In this document: in pieces, positions 36,048-45,177 of the stretch
How positions within the stretch are numbered: the stretch's first letter is position 1
Layout: the number at the start of each line of letters is the position of its first letter
Assembly: GCA_019635585.1 (NCBI GenBank)
Contig: JAHBZE010000001.1
Span: 1,302,001 to 1,366,000 of the forward strand
Length of the DNA: 64,000 nucleotides
DNA from: Xanthobacteraceae bacterium
GTDB lineage: Bacteria > Pseudomonadota > Alphaproteobacteria > Rhizobiales > Xanthobacteraceae
Direction: 5' to 3'
Notes under the pieces: generated by a model
What the model was told of the DNA's origin: nothing
The model's database searches: none
The model's input: only the letters and a program-made list of their open reading frames with translations
Program-made: the position numbers and the translations under genes

Positions 36048-36144
36048 TGGGAGGCTGGAACGATGACCCAAACCGGTCTCGTTAGGGCTGCTTCCTTCCG
36101 GACCTGACCCGGTTGGCGAGTGGCTCGTCCACCGCCAACCTCCC
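36048..36144 (-). ncRNA. ffs: Small bacterial signal recognition particle RNA (4.5S)
   Basis: On the minus strand the universally conserved SRP hairpin GGTCAGGTCCGGAAGGAAGC occurs at about 36085-36110, with the GGAA tetraloop and asymmetric loop that bind Ffh. Flanking segments pair: the 5' GGGAGG at 36144-36139 with CCTCCC at 36054-36049, which sets the ends within a few bases. It lies 25 bp upstream of the dnaX start, a common location in this group. Confidence 0.93.
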
Positions 36145-36235
36145 GCTCTCTATATCGGGCGCTCTGCCACGGAAGGCAAGCGCGGGCCGGAAATTCGCAT
36201 TATTGTTCCCCGGCCACGGGGACAGATTCAGGCAA

Positions 36236-36655
36236 ATGACAAAGGAAATTTCGCTCGATCCGCGGCTTGCCGCCGATTCCATCGCGATCGGCAAGCTCAC
36301 GCTCTGCGAAGTGCGGTTACAGGACGATGCGCGTTTTCCGTGGCTCGTGCTGGTGCCGCAGCGGGAGAACGTCTCGGAGCTGTTCGAACTTACGGCTGCC
36401 GATCAGGGAGCCGCAATGGAAGAGATCGTACGCGTTTCGGCGGCGCTGCGCGCGATCACACAATGCCTCAAGATCAATGTAGCTGCGCTCGGCAATATCG
36501 TGCGCCAGCTTCATATCCATGTCGTCGCGCGAAACGAGGGTGATGCGGCCTGGCCGGGCCCAGTCTGGGGGGCGGGTGCGCGCGTACCGTATGGCGAAAC
36601 GGAGAAAACCGATCTGATCGAAAGGTTGCAAAGCGCGCTAGCCATGCGCGGGTGA
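36236..36655 (+). CDS. HIT-like family protein
   Basis: 139 aa from the ATG at 36236. The HIT motif reads QLHIHVVAR, so the first His of the usual H-x-H-x-H triad is Gln while the other two remain. It is followed by AAWPGPVWG, typical of a bacterial subgroup. HIT enzymes are nucleotide hydrolases or transferases; the substrate of this branch is not known. nudC follows 54 bp downstream, so both may handle nucleotides. Confidence 0.85.
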   Translation: MTKEISLDPRLAADSIAIGKLTLCEVRLQDDARFPWLVLVPQRENVSELFELTAADQGAAMEEIVRVSAALRAITQCLKINVAALGNIVRQLHIHVVARNEGDAAWPGPVWGAGARVPYGETEKTDLIERLQSALAMRG

Positions 36656-36709
36656 CGGATTGCGGCCGCTATAGCGGCGTGTCAGCGTTCCACGGAAAGA
36701 AAACCACGC

Positions 36710-37654
36710 ATGTCCCCTCTTCCCGAAATCAGCCTGACCTATGCGGGCTCCACGCTCGACCGCCTGAGCGAGCAGCGCGGCGACGCAGCGCTCATTCAAT
36801 TACTGCGAACGAACGCGCGCAATTTCGTCATCGCAGGCGAATCCTTCGTGCTCGTAAAACGCGGGGACAGCTTCGATGCGGGTCTCAGCGACGAGGAAGC
36901 CGCGCGCACCGGCGAGCCGCTGGAAGCCGCGCTGATCGGAAAAGACACCAGCGGCCGCGGGCATTTTGCGCGCGCGATTTCTCCCGCGCGGATCGACGCG
37001 ATCAAGGCGCAGGGCGATTTCATCGTGGTCGATCTGCGCTCGATTGCCTTGCAGGGACTCGTGCCGCATGCGGACCTGTCGTCACTTGCAACCGCCAAGG
37101 CGCTCCTGTTCTGGCACGAGCGCCACCGCTTCTGCTCGAATTGCGGGAAGCCGACCGAGCCCGCGCAGGCCGGCTGGCGGCGCGATTGCGCGGCCTGTTC
37201 CGCGCAGCATTTTCCACGCACCGATCCTTGCGTGATCATGCTCGCGATCCACGGCGAGCAATGCCTGCTCGCACGGCAAACGCGTTTTCCGCCCGGTATG
37301 TGGTCGGCGCTCGCGGGCTTCGTCGAACCGGGCGAAAGCATCGAGGAAGCGGTACGCCGCGAGACGCTCGAGGAAGCGGGCATCCCCGGCGGCCGCGTCA
37401 GCTATTTCGCGTCCCAACCCTGGCCGTTTCCGATGTCGATGATGATCGGCTGCTTCGTCGAAGCGACAACCGACAAACTCAAGATCGACGAAGTAGAGTT
37501 GGAGGCCGCGCGCTGGGTCTCGAAAGACGAATGCCGCCTGCTACTCACTGGCAAGCATCCGGCGCGCTTCTTCGCGCCGCCGCCGATCGCGATCGCGCAT
37601 CACCTGATCAAGACCTTTGTCGAGCGCGGCGAAGGCGTATTCGCGTCGCGTTAG
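36710..37654 (+). CDS. nudC: NADH pyrophosphatase / RNA decapping Nudix hydrolase
   Basis: 314 aa. The zinc ribbon has CSNCGKP and CAAC. The Nudix box is GFVEPGESIEEAVRRETLEE followed by AG. The NudC-specific SQPWPFPMS signature follows. It cleaves NAD(H) and removes NAD caps from RNA. The stop overlaps pheA on the other strand by 4 bp. Confidence 0.94.
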   Translation: MSPLPEISLTYAGSTLDRLSEQRGDAALIQLLRTNARNFVIAGESFVLVKRGDSFDAGLSDEEAARTGEPLEAALIGKDTSGRGHFARAISPARIDAIKAQGDFIVVDLRSIALQGLVPHADLSSLATAKALLFWHERHRFCSNCGKPTEPAQAGWRRDCAACSAQHFPRTDPCVIMLAIHGEQCLLARQTRFPPGMWSALAGFVEPGESIEEAVRRETLEEAGIPGGRVSYFASQPWPFPMSMMIGCFVEATTDKLKIDEVELEAARWVSKDECRLLLTGKHPARFFAPPPIAIAHHLIKTFVERGEGVFASR

Positions 37655-38511
37655 AGCGCGTCTTCGCGCGCCTTCATGCGGTAGGGGTGCGCCGGATAGA
37701 CGCCGAGAATCCGCAATTCCTCCGAAAAGAATTCCAGCTCCTCGAGTGCAAAACGCAAGCCGCGGTCGTCGGGATGACCTTCGACGTCGGCGTAAAACTG
37801 CGTCGCAACGAAATTGCCGCCGATCTGGTAGGATTCGAGCTTCGTCATGTTGACGCCGTTGGTCGCGAAACCGCCAAGCGCCTTGTAGAGCGCGGCCGGT
37901 ACGTTGCGGACCTTGAAGACGAAGGTCGTCACGACGAGACCGTCGCCCTGCTTCGCCCAGGCGGGCTCGTTCTGGAGGATGATGAAGCGCGTAGTGTTGT
38001 GGTCTTCGTCCTCGACGTTCTCGCGAAGAATATCGAGGCCGTAGATTTCAGCGGCAAGGCGCGAGGCGATCGCGGCCTGCGAGAAATCGTTCGCCTCGGC
38101 TATCTGCCGTGCGGAGCCCGCGGTGTCGGCGCCAATCACGGCGGTGAGGCCCAGTTCGCGGATCACATTGCGGCATTGGCCGAGCGCCATGACGTGGCTC
38201 TGCACCGTCTTCACGGTATCGAGCGTGGCGCCGCGCGGCGCCATCAACTGATGTGACAGCGGCAGGAAGAACTCGCCGACGATCTCGAGCCCGGAAGTCG
38301 GCATCAGATGATGAATGTCGGCCACACGTCCCGCGACCGAATTCTCGATCGGAATCATCGCCAGATCGGCCTCGCCGTTCGACACGGCGGCGAAGGCATC
38401 TTCGAAGGTCGGACACGGCACCGGCTCATAATCCGGAAAGCGCTCGCGGCAAGCGATATGAGAATTCGCGCCGGGCTCGCCCTGAAAGACGATGGTTCGT
38501 TTCGTTGCCAT
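37651..38511 (-). CDS. pheA: Prephenate dehydratase
   Basis: 286 aa from the ATG at 38511. Stand-alone dehydratase domain (FQGEPGANSH, IPIENSVAGRV, the conserved TRF in NTTRFIIL) plus a C-terminal ACT domain (LESYQIGGNFVATQFYAD) for phenylalanine feedback. There is no chorismate mutase domain. It converts prephenate to phenylpyruvate. It follows kdsB by 1 bp. Confidence 0.94.
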   Translation of the reverse strand: MATKRTIVFQGEPGANSHIACRERFPDYEPVPCPTFEDAFAAVSNGEADLAMIPIENSVAGRVADIHHLMPTSGLEIVGEFFLPLSHQLMAPRGATLDTVKTVQSHVMALGQCRNVIRELGLTAVIGADTAGSARQIAEANDFSQAAIASRLAAEIYGLDILRENVEDEDHNTTRFIILQNEPAWAKQGDGLVVTTFVFKVRNVPAALYKALGGFATNGVNMTKLESYQIGGNFVATQFYADVEGHPDDRGLRFALEELEFFSEELRILGVYPAHPYRMKAREDAL

Positions 38512-38512
38512 G

Positions 38513-39280
38513 TCAGGATATTCTCTGCTTCCCCGCAAGCAATGCGCGGGCCTTTTCGAGATCGGCGGGAGTATCGACACCGAGCGGGACCGCGTCAACG
38601 ATCGCGACATCGATGCGCATGCCGGCTTCGAGCGCGCGAAGCTGCTCGAGCTTCTCGCGTTTTTCGAGTGTCGCCTGCGGCAGCTTCACGAAACGCTCAA
38701 GTGCTGTGCGGCGATACGCGTAGATACCGATGTGATGATAGAGCGGGCCGTCGCCGAAAGGAGCCGTCGCCCGCGTGAAATAAAGCGCCCGTAACCGGCC
38801 CGGCCCTACGGGCGTGCCGACGACTTTCACGACATTCGGATTAGTCTTTTCTTCGGCTTCGGTGATTTGGACGCCGAGCGTCGCGATATCGACGGCGGGA
38901 TCTTCGAGCGGCGTCACCACGCGGCGGATCGATTCCGGTTCGATAGTCGGCAGATCCCCTTGCAGATTGACCACGATCGAGACCTCACCAGCGGCATCGG
39001 CTTTGCCGAGCGCCTCGAAGATGCGGTCGGAACCGGTCTGGTGATCGGCGCGGGTCATGATCGCGCGGCCGCCCGCGCGCTCAACCGTAGCGCGGATGCC
39101 GTCATCGTCGGTCGCGACCGCGGAAATCCCGATTCCTGCCTCCCGCGCGCGATCCAACACATGGAGAATCATCGGCTTGCCGTGAATGTCAGCGAGCGGC
39201 TTGCCCGGCAGGCGGGTCGCCTGCATCCGCGCCGGAATCAGCACGATCAGGTCGGTACGGAGCGCGCCTTGTGGAGCCAT
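38513..39280 (-). CDS. kdsB: 3-deoxy-manno-octulosonate cytidylyltransferase
   Basis: 255 aa from the ATG at 39280; the long open frame upstream is the shadow of the cytochrome gene. Motifs are [15 protein letters not shown] (nucleotide-binding loop), [11 protein letters not shown] and [10 protein letters not shown]. It activates KDO as CMP-KDO for lipopolysaccharide core synthesis, which confirms a Gram-negative envelope. It forms an operon with pheA and is divergent from the cytochrome c gene. Confidence 0.95.
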   Translation of the reverse strand: MAPQGALRTDLIVLIPARMQATRLPGKPLADIHGKPMILHVLDRAREAGIGISAVATDDDGIRATVERAGGRAIMTRADHQTGSDRIFEALGKADAAGEVSIVVNLQGDLPTIEPESIRRVVTPLEDPAVDIATLGVQITEAEEKTNPNVVKVVGTPVGPGRLRALYFTRATAPFGDGPLYHHIGIYAYRRTALERFVKLPQATLEKREKLEQLRALEAGMRIDVAIVDAVPLGVDTPADLEKARALLAGKQRIS

Positions 39281-39451
39281 GAAACACCCGGAAAAGCTGC
39301 TGTTTTCTGCAGCTTTCACGGCGGCAGAAGGTAGCAGCGGCGGCCGGGTTATACGGGTTGCCTCTATTGAGGCAAAGCGATACGTCTGGCCCTGATTAAT
39401 GGGGCCTGGACGCCGGGACGCCGGCGGCAAAACATTCGGAATCGCTGGCCG

Positions 39452-40180
39452 ATGGACAGCTTTGAACTCAATAAAGTCATGGGTGCCATCCTCGGCACCC
39501 TTCTCTTCACCCTCGCACTGAACATTGTCTCCGGCGGGATCTTCGCATCCCATTCGCCGCACAAGGCGGGCTACGAGATCGAGGCTAAGGACGACAAGGG
39601 CGGCCAGAAGCAGGCCGCCGTCGAGCCGCAGATTCCGCTCGAGAACCTGCTCAACGAAGCGAACCCGGAAAAGGGCGCGTCGATCGCGCGCCAGTGCGTT
39701 GCCTGCCACGACTTCACCAAGGGCGGCCCAAACAAGGTCGGCCCGAATCTTTATGGCGTCGTGAACCGCGACTCCGCGAGCCACGAAGGCTTCAACTATT
39801 CCAACGCGATGAAGGCCAAGAAAGCCAAGTGGACCTTCGAAGCGATCGACAAATTCCTCGAAAACCCGGGCAAGGTCGTGCCGGGTACTTCGATGACCTT
39901 CCTCGGTCTGCGCAAGGCGACCGACCGCGCCGCCGTCATCGCCTATCTGAACAAGCAGGCCGATGCGCCGGCACCGCTGCCAAAACCCGTCGCCGTGAAC
40001 GCCACTCCCGACGCGCAGAAAAAGGACGGCGACAAGAAGGACGCGGAAAAGAAAGACGCGCCCAAGCAGAAGGACGCCGAGAAGAAGGACGCTCCCGCCG
40101 CCGAGAAAAAGGAAATGCCGGCGGAGAAAAAGGACGCGCCTGCTCCGGCTGAGAAGAAAGACGCGCCGGCCAAGCAATAA
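39452..40180 (+). CDS. cycM: Membrane-anchored cytochrome c (CycM-like) with charged C-terminal tail
   Basis: 242 aa. An uncleaved N-terminal anchor (about 8-32) is followed by a class I cytochrome c domain with CVACH at 82-86 and the axial Met in PGTSMTF (M148). In rhizobia CycM carries electrons from the bc1 complex to the aa3 oxidase. Residues 187-242 form a low-complexity tail of repeated EKKDAP-like units, unusual for the family. The orientation divergent from kdsB-pheA looks conserved in this group. Confidence 0.85.
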   Translation: MDSFELNKVMGAILGTLLFTLALNIVSGGIFASHSPHKAGYEIEAKDDKGGQKQAAVEPQIPLENLLNEANPEKGASIARQCVACHDFTKGGPNKVGPNLYGVVNRDSASHEGFNYSNAMKAKKAKWTFEAIDKFLENPGKVVPGTSMTFLGLRKATDRAAVIAYLNKQADAPAPLPKPVAVNATPDAQKKDGDKKDAEKKDAPKQKDAEKKDAPAAEKKEMPAEKKDAPAPAEKKDAPAKQ

Positions 40181-40299
40181 GGCCGGTTTTCCTCAAATCA
40201 TCGCGAGATTGCGTGGGCGCTTTGGCGCGCCCGCGCAAAACGGTCATAATCACCCCCGAAATTGACCCCGCATCGACGGGGGTTCGACGGAGGTAATTT

Positions 40300-42150
40300 G
40301 TGACGCCGAATCTTTTGCGAACGCTGTTTCTCGCGCTGCTGGTTTTTTCTTCCGCTTCGCCGGCCCCTGCCCAGCAAGAGCCCCAATGGCGCCACGCGCT
40401 GTCGCTGCTCGGCGACATCAAATATCCCGCGGACTTTAAGCGTTTCGATTACGCCAATCCGAATGCGCCGAAAGGCGGCCTGTTGCGGCTCGGCGAAAAC
40501 GGAACCTTCGATAGCTTCAATCACATCATTCCGCGCGGCAGCGCCGCGGCCGGAGTCGGCGGGCTCTACGACACACTAATGATCGGTTCGCTCGACGAGG
40601 TCGCGACCGAGTACGGCTTGATCGCGGAATCCGTCCGCTATCCGGCGGATTATTCTTCGGTGACTTATCGGCTGCGCGCGAACGCGCGCTGGCATGACGG
40701 CAAGCCGATCACGCCGGAGGATGTGATCTGGACGTTTCAGGTGCTGAAAGAGCACAGCCCCACGCAACGCTTCTATTACCGGCACGTCGTCAAGGCCGAG
40801 AAGACCGGCGATCGCGACGTGACGTTCACCTTCGACCAGCCGGGCAATCGCGAACTTCCGCAGATCGTCGGGCAGATCGCGCCGCTGCCGAAGCACTGGT
40901 GGACCGGCAAGGACGCGCAAGGCAACGAGCGCAACATCGCGAACGGCACGCTTGAGCCGCCGCTCGGCTCGGCCGCCTACAAGATCAAGAGTTTCATCCC
41001 GGGCCGGACCATCGTTTACGAGCGCGTGAAGGACTATTGGGCCGCATCGCTGCCCGTGAACGTCGGCAAGAACAACTTCGACGAAATTCGCTACGAATAT
41101 TACCGTGACGACAACGCCGAGTTGATCGGTTTCAAGGCAGACGAATTCGACTTCCATGTCGAGAACGTCGCGAAGAACTGGGCCACCGCCTACGACGTGC
41201 CGGCGGTTCAGGAAAAACGCCTGTTGCTCGAAACCTTTGCCGAGCGCGCGACAGGAGTGATGCAAGGCCTCATCCTCAACCTGCGCCGCGACAAGTTCAA
41301 AGACCCGAAAGTGCGGCAGGCGCTGAACTATGCGCTCAATTTCGAGGACATGAACAAGACGCTGTTTTTCGGACAGTATGTGCGGATCGCGTCTTATTTC
41401 AGCGGCACCGAGCTCGCCTTCAAAGGTCTGCCGCAGGGCAAGGAACTCGAGATTCTAGAAACCGTGCGGGACAAAGTCCCACCGGAAGTCTTTACGACCG
41501 AATACAAGAACCCGGTTTTCGACACCGTCGAATCGCGCCGCACGAACCTCTTGATGGCGGCGAAGCTGTTTCGCGAGGCGGGCTACGCGGTCAAGGAAGG
41601 CCGCTTGATCAACACCAAGACCGGCGAACCGCTTTCGATTGAATTTTTGATCGCGAATCCAACGTTCGAACGGGTAATTCTGTTTTATGTAGAGGACCTG
41701 AAGCGGCTCGGCGTGCAGTTCACAATCCGCCAGATCGACGCTTCGCAGTATCAGAACCGCGTCCGCACCCGGGACTTCGACGCGATTGTCGCGGGCTGGG
41801 GCCAGTCGCTTTCGCCTGGCAACGAGCAGCTCGACTATTTCGGTTCGGAAGCCGCCGACCGTCAGGGCTCGCGCAATTATGCCGGCATCAAGAACGAAGC
41901 GGTCGATGCGCTGATCAAGCGGATCATCTTCGCGAAGGACCGCGAGGAGCTGGTCGCGGCCACGCACGCGATGGATCGTGTGCTGATGTGGAACCACTAC
42001 GTCGTGCCGATGTGGACGATCAATGTGACGCGCGTTGCGCGCTGGGACCGTTTCGGCAAGCCGGACAAGCTGCCCGCCTATTCGATCGGATTCCCAGACA
42101 TCTGGTGGTTCGACAAGGATCGCGCGGCGAAAGCAGGACCGCAGAAGTGA
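40300..42150 (+). CDS. yejA: Peptide ABC transporter binding protein, Sec-type (YejA-like), copy 1
   Basis: 616 aa from GTG 40300, with GGAGG upstream. Sec signal peptide (about 1-25, ending near APAQ). Family 5 solute-binding protein; the YejA-like start HALSLLGDIKYPADFKRFDY and ANPNAPKGG are diagnostic. It would deliver oligopeptides (microcin C in enteric bacteria) to YejBE. Its stop overlaps the start of a second binding protein. Confidence 0.9.
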   Translation: MTPNLLRTLFLALLVFSSASPAPAQQEPQWRHALSLLGDIKYPADFKRFDYANPNAPKGGLLRLGENGTFDSFNHIIPRGSAAAGVGGLYDTLMIGSLDEVATEYGLIAESVRYPADYSSVTYRLRANARWHDGKPITPEDVIWTFQVLKEHSPTQRFYYRHVVKAEKTGDRDVTFTFDQPGNRELPQIVGQIAPLPKHWWTGKDAQGNERNIANGTLEPPLGSAAYKIKSFIPGRTIVYERVKDYWAASLPVNVGKNNFDEIRYEYYRDDNAELIGFKADEFDFHVENVAKNWATAYDVPAVQEKRLLLETFAERATGVMQGLILNLRRDKFKDPKVRQALNYALNFEDMNKTLFFGQYVRIASYFSGTELAFKGLPQGKELEILETVRDKVPPEVFTTEYKNPVFDTVESRRTNLLMAAKLFREAGYAVKEGRLINTKTGEPLSIEFLIANPTFERVILFYVEDLKRLGVQFTIRQIDASQYQNRVRTRDFDAIVAGWGQSLSPGNEQLDYFGSEAADRQGSRNYAGIKNEAVDALIKRIIFAKDREELVAATHAMDRVLMWNHYVVPMWTINVTRVARWDRFGKPDKLPAYSIGFPDIWWFDKDRAAKAGPQK

Positions 42151-43991
42151 CGTACGCGCCGCCGCTGTCGCGCCGCTCTGTCCTTGCGCTCGGCGCCGCG
42201 GCCAGCGTTTCCGCGGCGCTACCGCTGCGCGCGCAGAACGCCGCCACCGAGCGTCACGGCATGTCGTCGTTCAGCGACCTGAAGTATCCGGCAAATTTCC
42301 CGCACTTCGATTATGTCAATCCGAATGCGCCGAAGGGAGGCGCGTTCTCGCAACTCGGTTCTTCCGGACAGGTAAACCAGAACCTCGAGACCTTCAACAC
42401 GCTCAATATCTATTCGCAGAAAAACGACGGCGCGCTTGGCATGGAGCTGACGTTTGCCTCCCTGATGGTGCGCGCGCTGGACGAGCCCGATGCGATGTAT
42501 GGGCTTGCTGCAAGCGCGGTTTCGTTCTCCGACGATGGCTTCGTTTGCCGCTTCCGCATCCGGCCGGAAGCCCGCTTCCACGACGGCACGAAATTGACCG
42601 CGCATGACTCGGCCTGGACGATTACGACGCTGAAGACGATCGGACACAATATTCTTCGTCAATTGCTCGCCGATGTCGAAAGCGTGCAGGCGGAGAATGA
42701 CGACATTCTTGTCGTGCGCTTCGTGAAAGGCCGCGGCCGCGAAATTCCACTGATCGTCGCCGGGCTACCGGTGCTTTCGAAAAAATATTACGACGGCAGG
42801 AATTTCGAGGAAGCGACGTTGAATGCTCCGCTCGGCTCCGGCCCTTACCGTGTCGGCAAGCTCGAGCCGGGGCGCTTCATCGAGTACGAGCGGGTCGCGA
42901 ACTGGTGGGGCGAGAAACTCAACGTCAGCCGCGGGCAGAATAATTTCGACAACCTGCGTTACGAATTCTATCGCGACCGCGACGTCGGCTTTCAGGGCTT
43001 TACGGCACGCAACTACCTCTTCCGCGAGGAATTCACGTCCCGCATCTGGGCGACGAATTACGACTTCCCGGCCGTGCGCGACGGCCGCGTAAAGAAGGAA
43101 GTCCTGCCGGACCAGACGCCTTCCGGCGCGCAGGGCTGGTTCATCAATACGCGGCGCGAAAAATTTTCCGACAAGCGCGTGCGCGAGGCGCTCGGGCTCA
43201 CCATGGATTTTCCATGGATGAACAAGAACCTGATGTACGGTTCCTACGACCGCACCACGTCCTACTTCCAGAACTCGGACATGGCAGCGAACGGCAAGCC
43301 TTCGCCGGAGGAAGTGGCGCTCCTGGAGCCGTTTCGCGGCAAGGTCGACGACGCGGTCTTTGGCGATGCCTATGTGCCGCCGCAAGCCGACGGTTCGGGC
43401 CAAGACCGCACGCTCCTGCGCCGCGCGGCGGCGTTGCTTCGCGAGGCAGGCTGCGAGGTCAAGGACGGCAAGCGCGTGACGCCCAAGGGCGAGCCGATCT
43501 CGATCGAATTTCTGATCAACACGGTTACCTTCGAGCCGCATCACAGCGCGGTCATTTCCAACCTGCGCCGCCTTGGCATCGAAGCGAACATGCGCGTGGT
43601 CGATCCCGCGCAATTTCAGCTTAGGCTCCAGACCTTCGATTTCGACGTCACCGTGCAGCGCTTCTCGACCAGTTCGACGCCGGGCGAATCGCTTCGGACT
43701 TTTTTTTCCTCGGCTGCAGCGAAGCTCACCGGCTCGCGCAACCTTTCCGGAATCTCGGACCCGGTGGTGGATGCACTGATCGAAAAGATCGTGGGCGCGC
43801 AATCGCGTGCCGAACTCACTTTCGCCTGCCGCGCGCTCGACCGCGTGCTGCGCGCCGGGCATTACTGGATTCCGCAGTGGAATAAAGCCTCGCACTGGAT
43901 CGCCTATTGGGACGTGTTCGCGCATCCCAAGGAAAAGCCGCGTTACGGCCGTGCAATCCCCGAGACGTGGTGGCGCGCGCGGGCGGATTGA
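42147..43991 (+). CDS. yejA: Peptide ABC transporter binding protein, Tat-type (YejA-like), copy 2
   Basis: 614 aa from GTG 42147, which overlaps the first copy's stop as GTGA; the frame is open further upstream as a shadow. The N-terminus LSRRSVLALGAAASVSAALP is a twin-arginine signal. The mature part starts like copy 1 (SDLKYPANFPHFDYVNPNAP) and keeps the family 5 fold, so it is a diverged paralogue. Two binding proteins sharing one permease would broaden substrate range. Confidence 0.88.
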   Translation: MTYAPPLSRRSVLALGAAASVSAALPLRAQNAATERHGMSSFSDLKYPANFPHFDYVNPNAPKGGAFSQLGSSGQVNQNLETFNTLNIYSQKNDGALGMELTFASLMVRALDEPDAMYGLAASAVSFSDDGFVCRFRIRPEARFHDGTKLTAHDSAWTITTLKTIGHNILRQLLADVESVQAENDDILVVRFVKGRGREIPLIVAGLPVLSKKYYDGRNFEEATLNAPLGSGPYRVGKLEPGRFIEYERVANWWGEKLNVSRGQNNFDNLRYEFYRDRDVGFQGFTARNYLFREEFTSRIWATNYDFPAVRDGRVKKEVLPDQTPSGAQGWFINTRREKFSDKRVREALGLTMDFPWMNKNLMYGSYDRTTSYFQNSDMAANGKPSPEEVALLEPFRGKVDDAVFGDAYVPPQADGSGQDRTLLRRAAALLREAGCEVKDGKRVTPKGEPISIEFLINTVTFEPHHSAVISNLRRLGIEANMRVVDPAQFQLRLQTFDFDVTVQRFSTSSTPGESLRTFFSSAAAKLTGSRNLSGISDPVVDALIEKIVGAQSRAELTFACRALDRVLRAGHYWIPQWNKASHWIAYWDVFAHPKEKPRYGRAIPETWWRARAD

Positions 43992-44045
43992 CCAAGCGTA
44001 AGAAGCCGCGCAGTTTCACGGAAACCAATTGCCGCAGAGGCCTGA

Positions 44046-45173
44046 ATGCTCGCCTATATCGTTCGCCGGCTGCTTCTCATCATTCCCACCATTCTCGGGA
44101 TCATGCTGGTCTCATTCCTGGTGATCCAGTTCGCGCCGGGCGGGCCGGTCGAACAGGCGATCGCACAACTGACCGGCGCCGACGTTTCCACCTCCGACCG
44201 GCTCAACCGGGGCGGCAGCGAAATCTACCGGCAGAACAATCCGAGCAGCTCCGGCTTAGATGCCTCGACTTCGCGTTACCGCGGCGCGCAGGGCCTCGAC
44301 CCGCAGATCATCAAGGACCTGGAGAAGCAGTTCGGCTTCGACAAGCCCGCGCATGAGCGCTTTCTGCTCTTGATCTGGAATTACGCGCGCTTCGACTTCG
44401 GCAGGAGTTATTTCCACGACGCGCGCGTGCTCGACCTGATCATCCAGAAAATGCCGGTGTCGATCTCGCTCGGGCTATGGCTGACCTTGCTCACCTACCT
44501 GATTTCGATTCCGCTCGGCATCGCGAAAGCCGTGCGCGACGGCTCGCGCTTCGACGCATGGACATCAGCCATCGTAATTATCGGTTATGCGATTCCCGCT
44601 TTCATGTTCGCGATCTTCCTGATCATCGTGTTCGCGGGCGGCTCACTCAATTTGCCGTGGGGCTTGAGCTCCGCCTTCCCGTTACGCGGGCTGACCTCGC
44701 CGAACTGGAGCGAGCTATCTCTGTTCGGAAAGATCACCGACTACTTCTGGCATCTGACCTTGCCGATCCTGTCGATGCTGCTCGGCTCGTTCGCAACCAT
44801 GACGCTGCTGACGAAGAACTCGTTCCTCGACGAAATCCGCAAGCAATATGTAACCACGGCGCGCATGAAGGGGCTTTCGGAACGGCGCGTGCTCTACGGC
44901 CATGTGTTCCGCAACGCCATGCTCATCATCATCGCGGGTTTTCCCGGCGCGTTCATCAGCGCGTTCTTTTCCGGTTCGCTCCTGATCGAACAGATTTTCT
45001 CGCTCGACGGGCTCGGGCTGCTCGGCTTCGAGGCGGTGGAGAAACGCAATTATCCGGTCGTGTTCGCGACACTTTATATTTTCTCGCTGATGGGCCTGAT
45101 CGTGAATCTGATTTCCGATCTCACCTATACCTGGGTCGATCCGCGCATCGACTTCGAATCGCGCGAGGTCTGA
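44046..45173 (+). CDS. yejB: Peptide ABC transporter permease YejB
   Basis: 375 aa, BPD_transp_1 permease with six membrane segments. The N-terminal MLAYIVRRLLLIIPTILGIM and the inner-membrane loop with LLTKNSFLDEIRKQYVTTAR, then GLSERRVLYGHVFRNAM, are typical of DppB/YejB proteins. It forms the channel with YejE and lies 54 bp after the second yejA and 4 bp before yejE. Confidence 0.92.
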   Translation: MLAYIVRRLLLIIPTILGIMLVSFLVIQFAPGGPVEQAIAQLTGADVSTSDRLNRGGSEIYRQNNPSSSGLDASTSRYRGAQGLDPQIIKDLEKQFGFDKPAHERFLLLIWNYARFDFGRSYFHDARVLDLIIQKMPVSISLGLWLTLLTYLISIPLGIAKAVRDGSRFDAWTSAIVIIGYAIPAFMFAIFLIIVFAGGSLNLPWGLSSAFPLRGLTSPNWSELSLFGKITDYFWHLTLPILSMLLGSFATMTLLTKNSFLDEIRKQYVTTARMKGLSERRVLYGHVFRNAMLIIIAGFPGAFISAFFSGSLLIEQIFSLDGLGLLGFEAVEKRNYPVVFATLYIFSLMGLIVNLISDLTYTWVDPRIDFESREV

Positions 45174-45177
45174 GCGC

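Noticed and set aside
34494-36107. A 537-codon plus-strand open frame
   Set aside because: Antisense to dnaX and ffs; no recognisable domain and Arg/His-rich composition.
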